A stretch of 64,000 nucleotides of DNA from Mucilaginibacter gossypii (GTDB lineage Bacteria; Bacteroidota; Bacteroidia; Sphingobacteriales; Sphingobacteriaceae). The notes under the pieces are model-generated. The model did no database searches. It had not been told where the DNA came from and saw only the letters and a program-made list of their open reading frames with translations. This document shows, in pieces, positions 25,724 to 35,138 of this stretch. Within the stretch, counting starts at the first letter, position 1. The number at the start of each line of letters is the position of its first letter. A program made the translations under genes and the position numbers. Location: contig NZ_FNCG01000001.1 in assembly GCF_900100945.1 (NCBI RefSeq), positions 186,001 through 250,000 of the forward strand. Reading direction: 5' to 3'.

Positions 25724-27696
25724 TATTTTTTCTTGAAGATCATATCTCCTTTTTCCGTTAGAATGATCTTATTAAACAGCTCCTTAAGATAAGGGTATTC
25801 GGCCGAATCATAAACCGACTTGTTAAACTGGGTAATGTTTGAAAAGGTAAAACTGTTATTGTCCTGGCTCTCAAACGTGGTAGCAAACATGCCGCCTTTG
25901 TTTGGTAATGAAAACGCTACTATCTGGGGCGGGGTTTCAATGATATATTGCGCAGGCAGGTGCATCACCAAAACAAGCCTCTTGTCTGAGGCAAAGGCCC
26001 AGTCAACAGGATAATCACGTTCGGCAAGTTTGAACGGGTTGGTGGTGCGTTTTTCCCAAAAATAAGGGTTAAATGCAAGCTTATCATGATTGGTATTATC
26101 AAATGCATCTATCTCCACTTCAAAGGTTTCACGTAGCGGGTTGTCAAGACTGTCGAGATTTGCTATGTCTGACTTAAGTACTTTTAATTTAGGTTGTTTC
26201 TCGTCAAAATCTTCAACATATTCATCAACAGTATTAAACTTTTTAATGACTTTGCGTTTTTCGTAAGCGTCGTAACCTTTGTAGTAATTGGTTATTGTAC
26301 CTTTTAGCTTTCCATTATCAAGCAGTGTAAGATCGAACATCCGTGTGGTGGCCGCTTTTTGCTGAGTGCTTAACTCTATCCAGTATGATGGTTTATTAAG
26401 GCTAATCACCCTTCCCTTATCGTTTATACATTTAAGAGGGAGTAAACCGAAGGACAATAACGGATCGGTAGCATCGAGCAGGTAGGTTTGATCGCCAATA
26501 GTTAACCTGGCTATAACGTAGTTAAAGTCGCTAAGTACCGGGTAAAGGTTATTCACCATTCCATGGTCGCGGGTTGAAAGCAATACGGCATCGGCGTTAA
26601 GGCCAGCAGCGCTTAGCGCGGTAATAAGTGTCAGATTAATATCGGCGATACTGCCGGTGTGAGTATCAAGGGCTTTCTTAATACCTTCGTTACTTTCTAT
26701 ACCGATATAATCGTTCCATTTTAACTGTTTTTGTACCCAATTGTAGATGGTTTCAGCTTTATCCAGATCATCCGTTTTACCCGCAATAACAGGGGCTATG
26801 CGTTCTTTAAGCAAGCTGGTCCGTTTTAACTGGGAGCCAAATCCGTCTGATATTTTTAACTGGCGGTCAACGTCACTCCATTCCTTGCTTATAACACTTT
26901 TAACATTGGTATAAGGATTTGTCCATTCAACCAGTTCGAAAAATATAGCTGACAGGAAATTTTTACGCGCCGTCATATAATCTTCTTCAACAAAGGCCGG
27001 GATATCTTTCATGGCATAAGTAATGTGCGAGCAATCGGCTTTGGAGCCTCCGGATGAGAAGCATTCGCGTTCAACTTCCGAAGTGCTTTTAGTGAGTTTC
27101 AGTGCTCCGCGTAATGACGCGTTAAAGTTCCAAAAGCCTGGGATATGTACTTCATATTGAGAGTATACTTTAGGAACATCATCCTGGAAATTCCATCCAT
27201 GAAATAAATCCCAATACGGAGATACAACTTCGTATTTATATTCAATGACACAGCCGGGGCGTAAGGCAGGTAATACAAATTTTACTGTGCTGCCATACTT
27301 ATAATCTTTTACGGTATAAACTTTTTTGGTGTCCAGTTCGACCTGTTGAATTATGCCGTTATCATCCTTGTAATAAGTTGTTCCGCTAATGTTTTGAACT
27401 TCTTCAAAACTATTATCGCCGTTATGGATGGGAATTGCGATAGTACCTTTGTTAAGGCCTTCTTTACTGAAGATCTTTATTTTGGTATGATAGGTAAATA
27501 CCATCCTGATATGGTCACTGACTTCATCAATTCTGGTTTTGCCAAATTCGTTAAAAAAAACGGCATTTGCCTGCGGATCTTTATCATATTTGGCCATTTC
27601 AATCTCCTGGTCGGTGATTCCGGTTTCAAAATCCTGTGCGGCAGCTTTGAGTGATAAGCTGATAAAAATCAAAAGAATAAGAGTGATTTTGTTCAT
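25723..27696 (-). CDS. DUF3857 / transglutaminase-like exported protein (Cys-less copy)
   Basis: A 657-residue protein with a signal peptide (ILLIFISLSLKAAAQ). It has the same two-domain design as the downstream gene: DUF3857 (VRMVFTYHTKIKIFSKEG is close in register to HIRMVFTYHT here, and EYKYEVVSPYWDL) and a transglutaminase-like domain starting AETIYNWVQKQLKWNDYIG. At the place of the catalytic Cys the sequence reads THTGSIADINLTLITALSAA, with no Cys, so it is probably not a peptidase or transglutaminase. It may act as binding partner of the intact copy. It is the first gene of the pair; the upstream gap to the exonuclease gene is AT-rich. Confidence 0.88.
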   Translation of the reverse strand: MNKITLILLIFISLSLKAAAQDFETGITDQEIEMAKYDKDPQANAVFFNEFGKTRIDEVSDHIRMVFTYHTKIKIFSKEGLNKGTIAIPIHNGDNSFEEVQNISGTTYYKDDNGIIQQVELDTKKVYTVKDYKYGSTVKFVLPALRPGCVIEYKYEVVSPYWDLFHGWNFQDDVPKVYSQYEVHIPGFWNFNASLRGALKLTKSTSEVERECFSSGGSKADCSHITYAMKDIPAFVEEDYMTARKNFLSAIFFELVEWTNPYTNVKSVISKEWSDVDRQLKISDGFGSQLKRTSLLKERIAPVIAGKTDDLDKAETIYNWVQKQLKWNDYIGIESNEGIKKALDTHTGSIADINLTLITALSAAGLNADAVLLSTRDHGMVNNLYPVLSDFNYVIARLTIGDQTYLLDATDPLLSFGLLPLKCINDKGRVISLNKPSYWIELSTQQKAATTRMFDLTLLDNGKLKGTITNYYKGYDAYEKRKVIKKFNTVDEYVEDFDEKQPKLKVLKSDIANLDSLDNPLRETFEVEIDAFDNTNHDKLAFNPYFWEKRTTNPFKLAERDYPVDWAFASDKRLVLVMHLPAQYIIETPPQIVAFSLPNKGGMFATTFESQDNNSFTFSNITQFNKSVYDSAEYPYLKELFNKIILTEKGDMIFKKK

Positions 27697-27821
27697 ACAA
27701 ATTGTGATAATTAGGGATAATCAAATTAAATAATAAATTGGTATATTAAATAAATTAAAAAATTTATTCTGCTGATTAATTTTAGGACATTTGCGACCTT
27801 TGCATCTCTGAACACTTACAA

Positions 27822-28847
27822 ATGAAATTAAATTTAAAACGGCCCCTGGCTTTCTTTGATCTTGAAACAACAGGTACCAATATCGGTGCCGACCGTATAG
27901 TTGAAATATCTGTTATCAAGCTTAATCCTGATGGCAGCGAAGAAGTGAGAACGTGGCGTGTTCACCCGGGCATTCCTATCCCGCTCGAGTCGTCGCTGGT
28001 GCACGGCATCTACGATGAGCACATACAAAACGAAAAGCAATTTAAAGAGCTTGGCCAGGAAATAGCCGATTTTATTGGTGATAGCGATTTGGCCGGATAC
28101 AATTCAAATAAGTTTGATATCCCCATGATTATGGAGGAATTTTTACGTTCCGGAGTGGATTTCAACCTGGATGCCCGCCATTTTGTTGATGTACAGAACA
28201 TATTTCATCAAATGGAGCAACGCACGTTAAAGGCTGCCTACCAGTTTTATTGCAATAAAGTAATTGAAAACGCCCATTCGGCCGAAGCAGATACCCGCGC
28301 TACCATGGAAGTTTTGCTGGCGCAGATTGAGCGTTATGAAAATGTAGAGTGGGAGGATAAAAAAGGTAATAAAATAATCCCTGTTGTGGGCGATGTTGAA
28401 GCGCTGCACGCATTTACTAACCTGAGCAAACCGGTTGATTTTGCCGGTCGTATGGTTTATAATGAACAGGGCGAGGAGTTGATAAACTTTGGCAAACATA
28501 AAGGCAAACGTGTTGAAGACGTGTTGAACGCCGAGCCAAGTTATTACTCATGGATGATGCAGGGTGATTTTCCGCTTTATACTAAACGCAAACTCGAAGA
28601 AATTTACACCCGCTGGAACGCCAAAAAAGCAGCCGAACGCCAGGCCAACAAAGCTGCCCAGCCAAAACCGGCAGATCAACAGCCCGCTGCTTCTAAACCT
28701 GAGTACCAGAAAAAAGAGTATACCAAGCCCGATCATACCAAAAATCAGCAGTATCAAAACAAACCTTTTAAAAAGAAGGATGAGCCAGCCCAGCCGGTTA
28801 ACGATGATATGCTGGCCCAGTTAGCGTTGAAGTTTAAAAAAGGATAA
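27822..28847 (+). CDS. DEDDh 3'-5' exonuclease with DUF3820-like tail
   Basis: A 341-residue protein. Residues 1-175 form a DnaQ-like exonuclease: motif I FFDLETTG, motif II in LAGYNSNKFDIPMI, motif III HSAEADTRATMEVLLAQ. Residues about 210-260 (INFGKHKGKRVEDVL, PSYYSWMMQGDFPL, TKRKLEEIYTRW) match the small DUF3820 domain often fused to such nucleases. The last 70 residues are a Lys/Pro/Gln-rich disordered tail, presumably for nucleic acid or partner contact. It removes nucleotides from 3' ends, possibly as proofreading or repair factor. A T-tract terminator follows. Confidence 0.92.
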   Translation: MKLNLKRPLAFFDLETTGTNIGADRIVEISVIKLNPDGSEEVRTWRVHPGIPIPLESSLVHGIYDEHIQNEKQFKELGQEIADFIGDSDLAGYNSNKFDIPMIMEEFLRSGVDFNLDARHFVDVQNIFHQMEQRTLKAAYQFYCNKVIENAHSAEADTRATMEVLLAQIERYENVEWEDKKGNKIIPVVGDVEALHAFTNLSKPVDFAGRMVYNEQGEELINFGKHKGKRVEDVLNAEPSYYSWMMQGDFPLYTKRKLEEIYTRWNAKKAAERQANKAAQPKPADQQPAASKPEYQKKEYTKPDHTKNQQYQNKPFKKKDEPAQPVNDDMLAQLALKFKKG

Positions 28848-28897
28848 TATTTTGAACCCTGATTTTAGGATTAAAGGATTTTAGGATTTTTTATTGA

Positions 28898-28929
28898 AAC
28901 CCTTGCATAAATAATTGCAAGGGTTTTTT
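28898..28929 (+). terminator. rho-independent terminator after the exonuclease gene
   Basis: AACCCTTGCA - 8-base loop - TGCAAGGGTT then TTTT: a perfect 10-bp stem with a T tract on the + strand. Just before it (28861-28889) GATTTTAGGATT occurs twice in a row, a low-complexity word of its own. Confidence 0.88.
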
Positions 28930-28966
28930 GTTGATATTATTTTGAAACCAGAAAAGGAAGGATACG

Positions 28967-28995
28967 TTAACCTTTAACCTTTAACCTTTAACCTT
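28967..28995. repeat. tandem CCTTTAA heptamers at the end of queG
   Basis: TTAA followed by CCTTTAA three times and CCTT. The repeat overlaps the last codons and the stop of queG, which read GTT AAA GGT TAA on the minus strand. Related words form an inverted repeat at 34964-35132. Confidence 0.65.
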
Positions 28996-29919
28996 CAAAA
29001 AATCGATATTTCGTTTCAATCCACTAAATTTTGTGCGCTTAACGGCCGAATTTTTAAATACTTTTTGAAAAATATCCTGTGTAATGTCCTGCCAGTCGGC
29101 GGTTTTCAAGTGCAGTAAATCAGGGTGCGGAGTAAAGGCTGGTTCGGTATTTAGCACCGAGAAGCGGTTCCAGGGGCAAACATCCTGGCAAACGTCACAA
29201 CCAAACATCCAGTTATCCATCTTACCTTTAAACTCCTGTGGAATTTCGTTTTTAAGTTCGATGGTTAAATAGGAGATACAACGGCTGCCATCAACTACGT
29301 ACGGCCCTACAATAGCATCAGTAGGACAGGCGTCGATACAATTGGTGCAGGTGCCGCAATGATCGGCTGTGGGAGCTATATCGTACTCCAGTTCAAGGTC
29401 AATGATCAGTTCGGCCAGGAAAAAGAACGAGCCGGCTTTTTTGTTGAGCAGGTTGCTGTTTTTGCCAATCCAGCCCATTCCTGCTTTACGTGCCCATGCC
29501 TTATCAAGTACCGGTGCCGAATCAACAAACGCACGGCCGCCTACTTCACCAATTTTATCATTAATGATTTGCAGTAATAGCCTCAGCTTATCTTTAATCA
29601 CCGTGTGGTAGTCAATTCCATAAGCGTATTTAGAGATTTTGGGCGATAACGGATCATCCTGCTGCTGATCGGTATAATAATTAATGCCTAATGATATAAC
29701 CGATTTAGCCCCGTCAACCAACAAACGCGGGTCAAGGCGCTTATCGAAATGGTTTTCCATGTACGCCATTTCGCCATGCATGTTTTTATTGAGCCAGGAT
29801 TCAAGACGCGGGGCTTCGTCTTCTAAAAAATCTGCTTTGGCAATACCACAAAACAAAAAGCCAAGTTTTTGTGCCTCGTTTTTAATGAGTTGACTGTATA
29901 TGGCTTTGTTTTGCTGCAT
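28981..29919 (-). CDS. queG: epoxyqueuosine reductase
   Basis: A 312-residue cobalamin-dependent iron-sulphur enzyme. It performs the last step of queuosine synthesis, reducing epoxyqueuosine to queuosine at tRNA position 34. The N-terminal cobalamin-binding domain shows [10 protein letters not shown] and [15 protein letters not shown]. The ferredoxin part has the two clusters, [15 protein letters not shown] and [11 protein letters not shown]. Length is near the short end of the family because a C-terminal HEAT extension found in some members is missing. Its final residues VKG are encoded by a tandem heptamer repeat, which suggests the stop codon was supplied or shifted by that repeat. Confidence 0.95.
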   Translation of the reverse strand: MQQNKAIYSQLIKNEAQKLGFLFCGIAKADFLEDEAPRLESWLNKNMHGEMAYMENHFDKRLDPRLLVDGAKSVISLGINYYTDQQQDDPLSPKISKYAYGIDYHTVIKDKLRLLLQIINDKIGEVGGRAFVDSAPVLDKAWARKAGMGWIGKNSNLLNKKAGSFFFLAELIIDLELEYDIAPTADHCGTCTNCIDACPTDAIVGPYVVDGSRCISYLTIELKNEIPQEFKGKMDNWMFGCDVCQDVCPWNRFSVLNTEPAFTPHPDLLHLKTADWQDITQDIFQKVFKNSAVKRTKFSGLKRNIDFLKVKG

Positions 29920-30097
29920 TTATGCAAAGATAGTATAAATTGAAATTGGTGCGCGAACGGTTATGCTCTTCAATAAGGTTTAATCAATCATGGTATACTT
30001 GTATAAGGAGATTATTCGTTATTATAGTTTACTCCGTTTTGCTATAAGTTTACTATTGGTGCAGTTTTTGTATCTGATAAAAAAAGGGATTTATAGC

Positions 30098-30466
30098 ATG
30101 CTTGAGCATATTAAATACTTGCCTGCGCATGTGTTAGGAATGCATGCAGCCGGCCACGTTACTATTGGCGATTATGAAAAGGCCTTAAGACCATTGCTTG
30201 AGCAACAGGTAAAACAAACTGGGCGAATAAACTTTTTACTGGTGCTGGAAACTAATATAAAAAATTTTACAGCAGGTGCCTGGTGCGGCAATATCAGGCT
30301 GGGCCTTAAATATTTTACCCGGTGGAACAAAGTTGCTGTTGTAACCGATCAGGACGGTGTTCGGGAGTTCAGTCATTTGTTTAAATATATTTTACCGGGC
30401 AAGTTTGCGGGCTATAAGCTGGAAGAATTGCACGAAGCCGTAAAGTGGGTAACAGAAGTTAAATAA
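30098..30466 (+). CDS. SpoIIAA-like / STAS-fold protein
   Basis: A 122-residue protein. The frame is open from 29990, but the start at 30098 (MLEHIKYLPAHVLGMHAAGH) is preferred because it matches the SpoIIAA-like (DUF3478) N-terminus and the upstream extension looks like random hydrophobic translation. Conserved features: GHVTIGDYEKALRPLLEQQV, then a strand FLLVLETN, and the end LPGKFAGYKLEELHEAVKWV. Members have a STAS/CRAL-TRIO-like fold and unknown ligands; they are frequent in soil Bacteroidota. The gene is followed after 9 bases by a small acidic protein gene, probably in one operon. Confidence 0.85.
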   Translation: MLEHIKYLPAHVLGMHAAGHVTIGDYEKALRPLLEQQVKQTGRINFLLVLETNIKNFTAGAWCGNIRLGLKYFTRWNKVAVVTDQDGVREFSHLFKYILPGKFAGYKLEELHEAVKWVTEVK

Positions 30467-30475
30467 ATAACCATT

Positions 30476-30664
30476 ATGGAAACAATACATAAAACAGCAG
30501 CGATGAATAATGATGATTCAGATCTGCACAATGATGAGTTAGGTGAAAATACCGGCGATGATACGATTATTGCTGAAATACTTCATTTGAAACCCGGCGA
30601 GAAAGATATCAGCAAAATGCCCTCATCAAATATGGGACAAGGCCCGGCGGGTGAGGATTTGTGA
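30476..30664 (+). CDS. small acidic hypothetical protein
   Basis: A 62-residue protein, rich in Asp, Glu and Asn (DDSDLHNDELGENTGDDTII) with a distinctive end EKDISKMPSSNMGQGPAGED. It has no membrane segment or signal peptide, and is predicted to be largely disordered. It starts 9 bases after the SpoIIAA-like gene and is followed by a strong hairpin, which supports it as the second gene of that operon. No family is recognised. A false open frame cannot be excluded, but codon use and position argue for a real gene. Confidence 0.6.
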   Translation: METIHKTAAMNNDDSDLHNDELGENTGDDTIIAEILHLKPGEKDISKMPSSNMGQGPAGEDL

Positions 30665-30699
30665 GCCGTCCGTCTTCTAAAGGGAAGATACGGGTGATA

Positions 30700-30744
30700 T
30701 TAAACAAGAACTGCCCGCTCTTTGAGCAGGCAGTTCTTGTTTAA
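30700..30744. terminator. bidirectional terminator hairpin
   Basis: A 16-bp perfect stem: TTAAACAAGAACTGCC pairs with GGCAGTTCTTGTTTAA. The loop itself contains GCTC-TTT-GAGC, which extends the helix after one mismatch. Sited between the small acidic gene (+) and the polysaccharide deacetylase gene (-), it can end both. Confidence 0.85.
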
Positions 30745-30790
30745 ATGTGTTGAGATTAATAATGCTATCCAACCACACCCTTTAGGGGGG

Positions 30791-31678
30791 CTAAAAGCTG
30801 TTCCTGATACTGTTGCTTAACGTTTTGGTGCTCCAGTATCCGCTATCTAAAATACGGCGCACAGTCATTAATGGATCGGCTTGATCACGTTTATCAGCTA
30901 ATTGGAAAGCCATTTTAAAACCGCGTTTCCTAAGCTCAGGCAAAGCAGCTTTGTTCCAGATGCCAAATGGATAAGCAAAGTAGTCCATTTTTTTGCCGGT
31001 GATTTCTTCCAATGTTTTAGTTGGTTTTTCGATTTGGGTAACCCAGTCGTCCACCGGGCGATTGGTTATTTTACCATTTTTGCCAATGATCTTAAGGGTT
31101 GATGTATGTGAATAACGGTCAACACGGTGGTGGTCCCAGGTGTGGCTGGCAATAACGTTACCTTCGTCAGATAGTTGTTTTACCTGCTCTTTGGTCATGT
31201 AATGCGGACGGCCTAACGATACGGTCATCACAAAATAAACCGCTTTAAAACCATACTTTTTAAGGGTAGGATTGGCAATGGTGAACTGATCAAGGTCGGT
31301 ATCATCAAACGTAAGCATGATAGGCTTTTTAGGCAGCGGCGCGCCCTTGGTAAGGTATGCATAAAGCTGATCGGGCAGTATGGTGTGGTAACCGCTGTCG
31401 GCCAGCATTTTGATGTGTTCTTTAAAAGCAGCAATTTGGACAATATAATCCTTGGCGTTTTTTGAATCGGTAGGCTTCCAGTCGCGAATTTGGTGGTAGC
31501 AGAGAATAGGGACTTGCTTGCGGGCTAAAATGGCAGCGGCATCACCTTGTGAAGCAGCATTGGCAGCCGGAACTTCAGCAACCGGGGTAGCAGTAGTTGA
31601 TTTATCTGATGGCTTCGACTGGCATGAAACAGCGCCGAAAGCACAAAGGGCCAGCATGGCTAACGTTTGTTTTATCAT
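30791..31678 (-). CDS. polysaccharide deacetylase family (CE4) lipoprotein
   Basis: A 295-residue lipoprotein (lipobox FGAVSCQSK). The NodB/CE4 domain shows the PILCYHQIRDW opening, the metal motif IMLTFDDTD (second Asp of TFDD and the His pair below), VIASHTWDHHRVDRY for the HxxxH ligands, and the end MDYFAYPFGIWN for the catalytic base region. It removes N-acetyl groups from a polysaccharide at the cell surface or in the periplasm; the polymer is not known. A Thr/Ala/Pro-rich linker follows the lipidated Cys. It is monocistronic. Confidence 0.92.
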   Translation of the reverse strand: MIKQTLAMLALCAFGAVSCQSKPSDKSTTATPVAEVPAANAASQGDAAAILARKQVPILCYHQIRDWKPTDSKNAKDYIVQIAAFKEHIKMLADSGYHTILPDQLYAYLTKGAPLPKKPIMLTFDDTDLDQFTIANPTLKKYGFKAVYFVMTVSLGRPHYMTKEQVKQLSDEGNVIASHTWDHHRVDRYSHTSTLKIIGKNGKITNRPVDDWVTQIEKPTKTLEEITGKKMDYFAYPFGIWNKAALPELRKRGFKMAFQLADKRDQADPLMTVRRILDSGYWSTKTLSNSIRNSF

Positions 31679-31793
31679 ATTATAGGTTGGTTTTATTCCT
31701 TAATTAACGGCAGCTAAAATAATAATTATATAACACGCAAGCCTTGCGATGTAAACAAAATTAATTAAGACTTTAAGTGTGATAACCGGATAA

Positions 31794-32672
31794 TTATTCG
31801 CTTTTATTGATGATCTGCTTCAGGCCCGGCTCGCATGTAAGCAGGTGCCATCCGCCAAAAACTACAAACACTTTGTTATGGGTTTTAAGCAGATTGTCAA
31901 TGGTGCGAAGCAGGCTTTGATCCCTGATCTCTTTGGAGGCTCTGCCAATTTCCTGAAATTTTCCTTTGGGGTCAAACGGATTGGTAGGTTCCAGCTCCTC
32001 GAGCTTAAAAGGGCGGTTAAGCAGTTTTTGATAGGCGGCTTCAAAATAATCCAGGGTTTGCTCAGCCGGAGAAAGCTTTACTCCACCTGTTTTCATGATA
32101 TAGCCTTGTATAAATTTAGCATAATTTGCTTTAAATGTCGCGCTATCGGTAACAGGAGGCCGTTGGCCCCACATTAAACGTTCGGTAACTATATAAGCTA
32201 AAAATTCGCTGGTAGTGTATCTCTTCAATAGCTCTTTAAATTCAAGGCTATCGGTCATGTCGCCGTTAACGGTTATAATTTTAAGGCTATCTGCAAGGGT
32301 TTTGGTAAGCCCTATTTCACCATCTTTTTGAATGGCTTCTTTTTTTGAGGCGAAAACCTTTTTTGAAACATCTCCTCCTTCGTTAACACATACATCAGGT
32401 CTGAATTCAAAAAATGCCTTTTCGATCCCCTTAAACATCGGATTTTCGGTGTCGTTGTTATCTGGCAAATGGTTAACGCCACAAAAAACAATCTCCTTTT
32501 TGTCGTTTTTAAACCTTAAGATGTAGGGATTGGCAGGCAAGTGCCCGGCAGCATCAAGTTTGATCTTTAAGTAACTAACCGTTGGGTAAACCTCAGCGGA
32601 TGCTTTGTCTTTTTTGGTTCCGCAGCTTAACAAGGCCGAGGAAAATAACAGTAATAAAGTTATGTATTTCAT
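31794..32672 (-). CDS. TraB/GumN (TIKI-like) family lipoprotein, probable
   Basis: A 292-residue lipoprotein (lipobox SALLSCGTK). Two short motifs suggest the TraB/TIKI fold: FCGVNHLPDNND near the N-terminus, in place of GxxH, and VFVVFGGWHLL near the C-terminus, with the conserved Gly and His. Between them, FEFRPDVCVNEGGDVS also fits the strand that carries the first acidic residue. Members are membrane-associated metalloprotease-like proteins of unclear activity. The gene follows the Gfo/Idh/MocA gene by 17 bases, so the two are likely cotranscribed. The assignment is moderate: overall similarity is low by eye. Confidence 0.65.
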   Translation of the reverse strand: MKYITLLLLFSSALLSCGTKKDKASAEVYPTVSYLKIKLDAAGHLPANPYILRFKNDKKEIVFCGVNHLPDNNDTENPMFKGIEKAFFEFRPDVCVNEGGDVSKKVFASKKEAIQKDGEIGLTKTLADSLKIITVNGDMTDSLEFKELLKRYTTSEFLAYIVTERLMWGQRPPVTDSATFKANYAKFIQGYIMKTGGVKLSPAEQTLDYFEAAYQKLLNRPFKLEELEPTNPFDPKGKFQEIGRASKEIRDQSLLRTIDNLLKTHNKVFVVFGGWHLLTCEPGLKQIINKSE

Positions 32673-32689
32673 CGGCCCTGTTGTGTTTG

Positions 32690-33886
32690 TTATAAAACTA
32701 TACGCTTTCCTTCTTTTATTGACCGCTTGGCGGCATCCAGGATTTGCATAACAATCATATTGTATTTTAATGATGAACGGTCATCCGGGTGCCTGAGCGG
32801 ATTTGCGAGGGCTGAAGTAAAATAGGCTACCGGCGCATCAGCTGGTGCTACCAGTGGGGCAGCTTTATAACCTCTTACACGGTTATTAACTTTTATTTCA
32901 ACACTATCCTTATCGAAGGCATGGATATAACCCTTAGCACCGAAAATCTCCATATCCTTGATACTGAAAGGCCAGTTCCAGGAGGCTTCAATCTGCCCGG
33001 TGGCATTGGCGTATTCAACCAATATGGTGGCATCATCCTCAACCTTCGGATATACGGTTGGTTTATAATGCCTTGCGATGGCGGTTACTGCTATCGGGCG
33101 CTGGCCCTTCATTAGCCAGGTCATCAAATCAGCGCCATAGCAACCAAAATCATTCAGTGCGCCCGCACCATTTAATACAGGATCTGTTAACCAGCTCAAA
33201 AAATCTTCGCTGCAGCCAATTTCGCGTGGCCCCTGGTGCCCGTCATGTACCACCATTTTACGGATCAAACCTATGCTGTCCTGCTTAACGGTGTTATAAG
33301 CATCCTGGAACGATGGGTACCAGGTAGTTTCATAATTGGTTAATACTTTGACGTAGTATTTAAGGGCCAGAAACTCCATACGTTTAGCCTGCTCAAGGGT
33401 GGCGGCCAACGGTTTTTCAACCATTACAGAAATACCTAAGGGTGCGCAGGTCTCCACAATATCCACATGTTTGCCAACAGCGTTGTAACCCAACACAATA
33501 GCAGGCTTACGGGTGGTGCACATTTTCCTTAGGTCATCAAAAAACAGGGAATCGGGCAGGTTATATGCTTTGCCAAATTTTTCCCAAAGCTTTTTATCAG
33601 GTTCGGCAATGCCTACAATATTTACGTTCCCTTTTCGGTACTCACTTAATATGAGGTGGATATGGTCATGGTTTAAGCCCATAATACCTACTTTTAGTGT
33701 CGGTACGGGCTTGTGTATCACTGGTATGGTGTCTTTTTTTGCCTTGTTAACTGAATCGGCAGGTGCCGTAACCGAAGGGGCTGGTGCTGTACCCGGTGGC
33801 GGTGGTGTTGTTTGTGCCGATGCGATAGTTATGCAGCTTAAAAAGAGCGTAGTTGTAGTGAGCAGTTGTTTTAATTTGGTTTTCAT
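32690..33886 (-). CDS. secreted Gfo/Idh/MocA-family oxidoreductase
   Basis: A 398-residue protein with a signal peptide (FLSCITIASAQ) and a Pro/Ala-rich linker (PPPPGTAPAPSVTAPA) before the Rossmann domain, which starts LKVGIMGLNHDHIHLILSEY. The usual first Gly-rich loop is altered to GLNHDH. EKPLAATLEQAKRMEFLA is the typical EKP motif, followed by the C-terminal substrate domain. Export of an NAD(P)-type oxidoreductase implies a tightly held cofactor, as in other periplasmic members. The substrate is probably a sugar or glycoside. It sits 26 bases behind ruvB and 17 before the TraB-like gene. Confidence 0.88.
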   Translation of the reverse strand: MKTKLKQLLTTTTLFLSCITIASAQTTPPPPGTAPAPSVTAPADSVNKAKKDTIPVIHKPVPTLKVGIMGLNHDHIHLILSEYRKGNVNIVGIAEPDKKLWEKFGKAYNLPDSLFFDDLRKMCTTRKPAIVLGYNAVGKHVDIVETCAPLGISVMVEKPLAATLEQAKRMEFLALKYYVKVLTNYETTWYPSFQDAYNTVKQDSIGLIRKMVVHDGHQGPREIGCSEDFLSWLTDPVLNGAGALNDFGCYGADLMTWLMKGQRPIAVTAIARHYKPTVYPKVEDDATILVEYANATGQIEASWNWPFSIKDMEIFGAKGYIHAFDKDSVEIKVNNRVRGYKAAPLVAPADAPVAYFTSALANPLRHPDDRSSLKYNMIVMQILDAAKRSIKEGKRIVL

Positions 33887-33912
33887 GATTGGTGGCGATG
33901 TATACGTTTATC

Positions 33913-34941
33913 TCAAAATAAGGATGGATTTCCTCCCAGCTTTATCTTTCCTAAATGTTTGTAGGCAGCCTCAGTAGCTTCACGGCCGCGGGCCGTACGC
34001 ATTAAAAAGCCTTCCTGTATTAAAAACGGTTCGTAAACTTCTTCAATTGTGCCCTCGTCTTCACCAACTGCTGTTGCAACGGTTTTTAAACCTACCGGAC
34101 CGCCTTTAAACTTATCAATAATGGTAAGCAGGATCTTGTTGTCCATTTCGTCCAGTCCGTGACTATCTACATTTAAAGCGTTCAATGCGTACTGGGCAAT
34201 CTCCGTATCAATCTTGCCATTTCCTTTTATTTGGGCGAAATCACGTGTGCGGCGAAGTAATGCATTGGCAATACGGGGGGTACCACGACTGCGGCGGGCG
34301 ATTTCGTAAGCACCTTCATCAGTAATAGGTGTTTTAAGTATCGATGCCGAGCGTAGTACAATGGTGGTAAGCAGTTTGGCATCGTAATATTCCAGGCGCG
34401 AGTTGATGCCAAACCTGGCCCTTAGAGGCGCAGTAAGCAAGCCGGAACGGGTAGTTGCGCCTACCAGGGTGAATGGATTAAGCGAAATTTGTACCGAACG
34501 GGCATTGGGGCCGCTCTCCAACATAATATCTATCTTAAAATCCTCCATGGCCGAGTAAAGGTATTCTTCAACCAGCGGACTTAAGCGGTGAATTTCATCA
34601 ATAAAAAGGATATCCCCGGTTTCAAGATTGGTAAGCAAACCAGCCAAATCGCCGGGTTTATCTAAAACAGGGCCTGAGGTGATCTTAATGCCTACACCCA
34701 TTTCATTGGCGATAATGTGCGAAAGGGTAGTTTTACCTAAACCCGGAGGGCCATGCAGCAGCACGTGATCAAGCGCTTCACCGCGCTGACGGGCAGCTTG
34801 TACAAAGATCTTTAAATTGGCTAATATTTTATGCTGACCGGTAAAATCCTCAAATTGCTGCGGGCGTAATACTTTTTCAATATCACGTTCGGCCGGACTG
34901 AGACGTTCGCGTTCAGGGTCAAGATGCTCATTCATTGCCAA
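33913..34941 (-). CDS. ruvB: Holliday junction branch migration helicase RuvB
   Basis: A 342-residue AAA+ ATPase. It drives branch migration of Holliday junctions together with RuvA. Walker [13 protein letters not shown], Walker [17 protein letters not shown], sensor 1 [12 protein letters not shown], arginine finger region LRARFGI and the C-terminal winged helix ([31 protein letters not shown]) are all present. Length is standard. No ruvA or ruvC is adjacent. Upstream lies a low-complexity inverted repeat. Confidence 0.98.
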   Translation of the reverse strand: MAMNEHLDPERERLSPAERDIEKVLRPQQFEDFTGQHKILANLKIFVQAARQRGEALDHVLLHGPPGLGKTTLSHIIANEMGVGIKITSGPVLDKPGDLAGLLTNLETGDILFIDEIHRLSPLVEEYLYSAMEDFKIDIMLESGPNARSVQISLNPFTLVGATTRSGLLTAPLRARFGINSRLEYYDAKLLTTIVLRSASILKTPITDEGAYEIARRSRGTPRIANALLRRTRDFAQIKGNGKIDTEIAQYALNALNVDSHGLDEMDNKILLTIIDKFKGGPVGLKTVATAVGEDEGTIEEVYEPFLIQEGFLMRTARGREATEAAYKHLGKIKLGGNPSLF

Positions 34942-34963
34942 CGAAATTAGTAATTTTTTAGGC

Positions 34964-35132
34964 TAAAGGTGAAAGGTTAAAGGTAAAAGGTTTGTTTCTT
35001 TTGAGGAAGCGAAAGGTTAAAGCTAAAAGGCGAAAGGTTTTTTTTCAGTCGATAGATTAATTTGCTTTAAATACAAAAAGTTAAAGTTTTGTTATGTAAC
35101 CTTTAACCTTTCGCCTTTACCCTTTCACCTTT
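34964..35132. repeat. inverted repeat of AAAGGTTAAAGG words between ruvB and the glycosyltransferase gene
   Basis: The left arm (from 34964) reads AAAGGTGAAAGGTTAAAGG then TAAAAGG; a second G-rich run follows at 35007-35038. The right arm (35098-35132) holds AACCTTTAACCTTTCGCC then TTTACCCTTTCACCTTT. The arms are complementary over about 30 bases with few mismatches. It fills nearly the whole 197-base gap. Confidence 0.6.
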
Positions 35133-35138
35133 AAAAAA

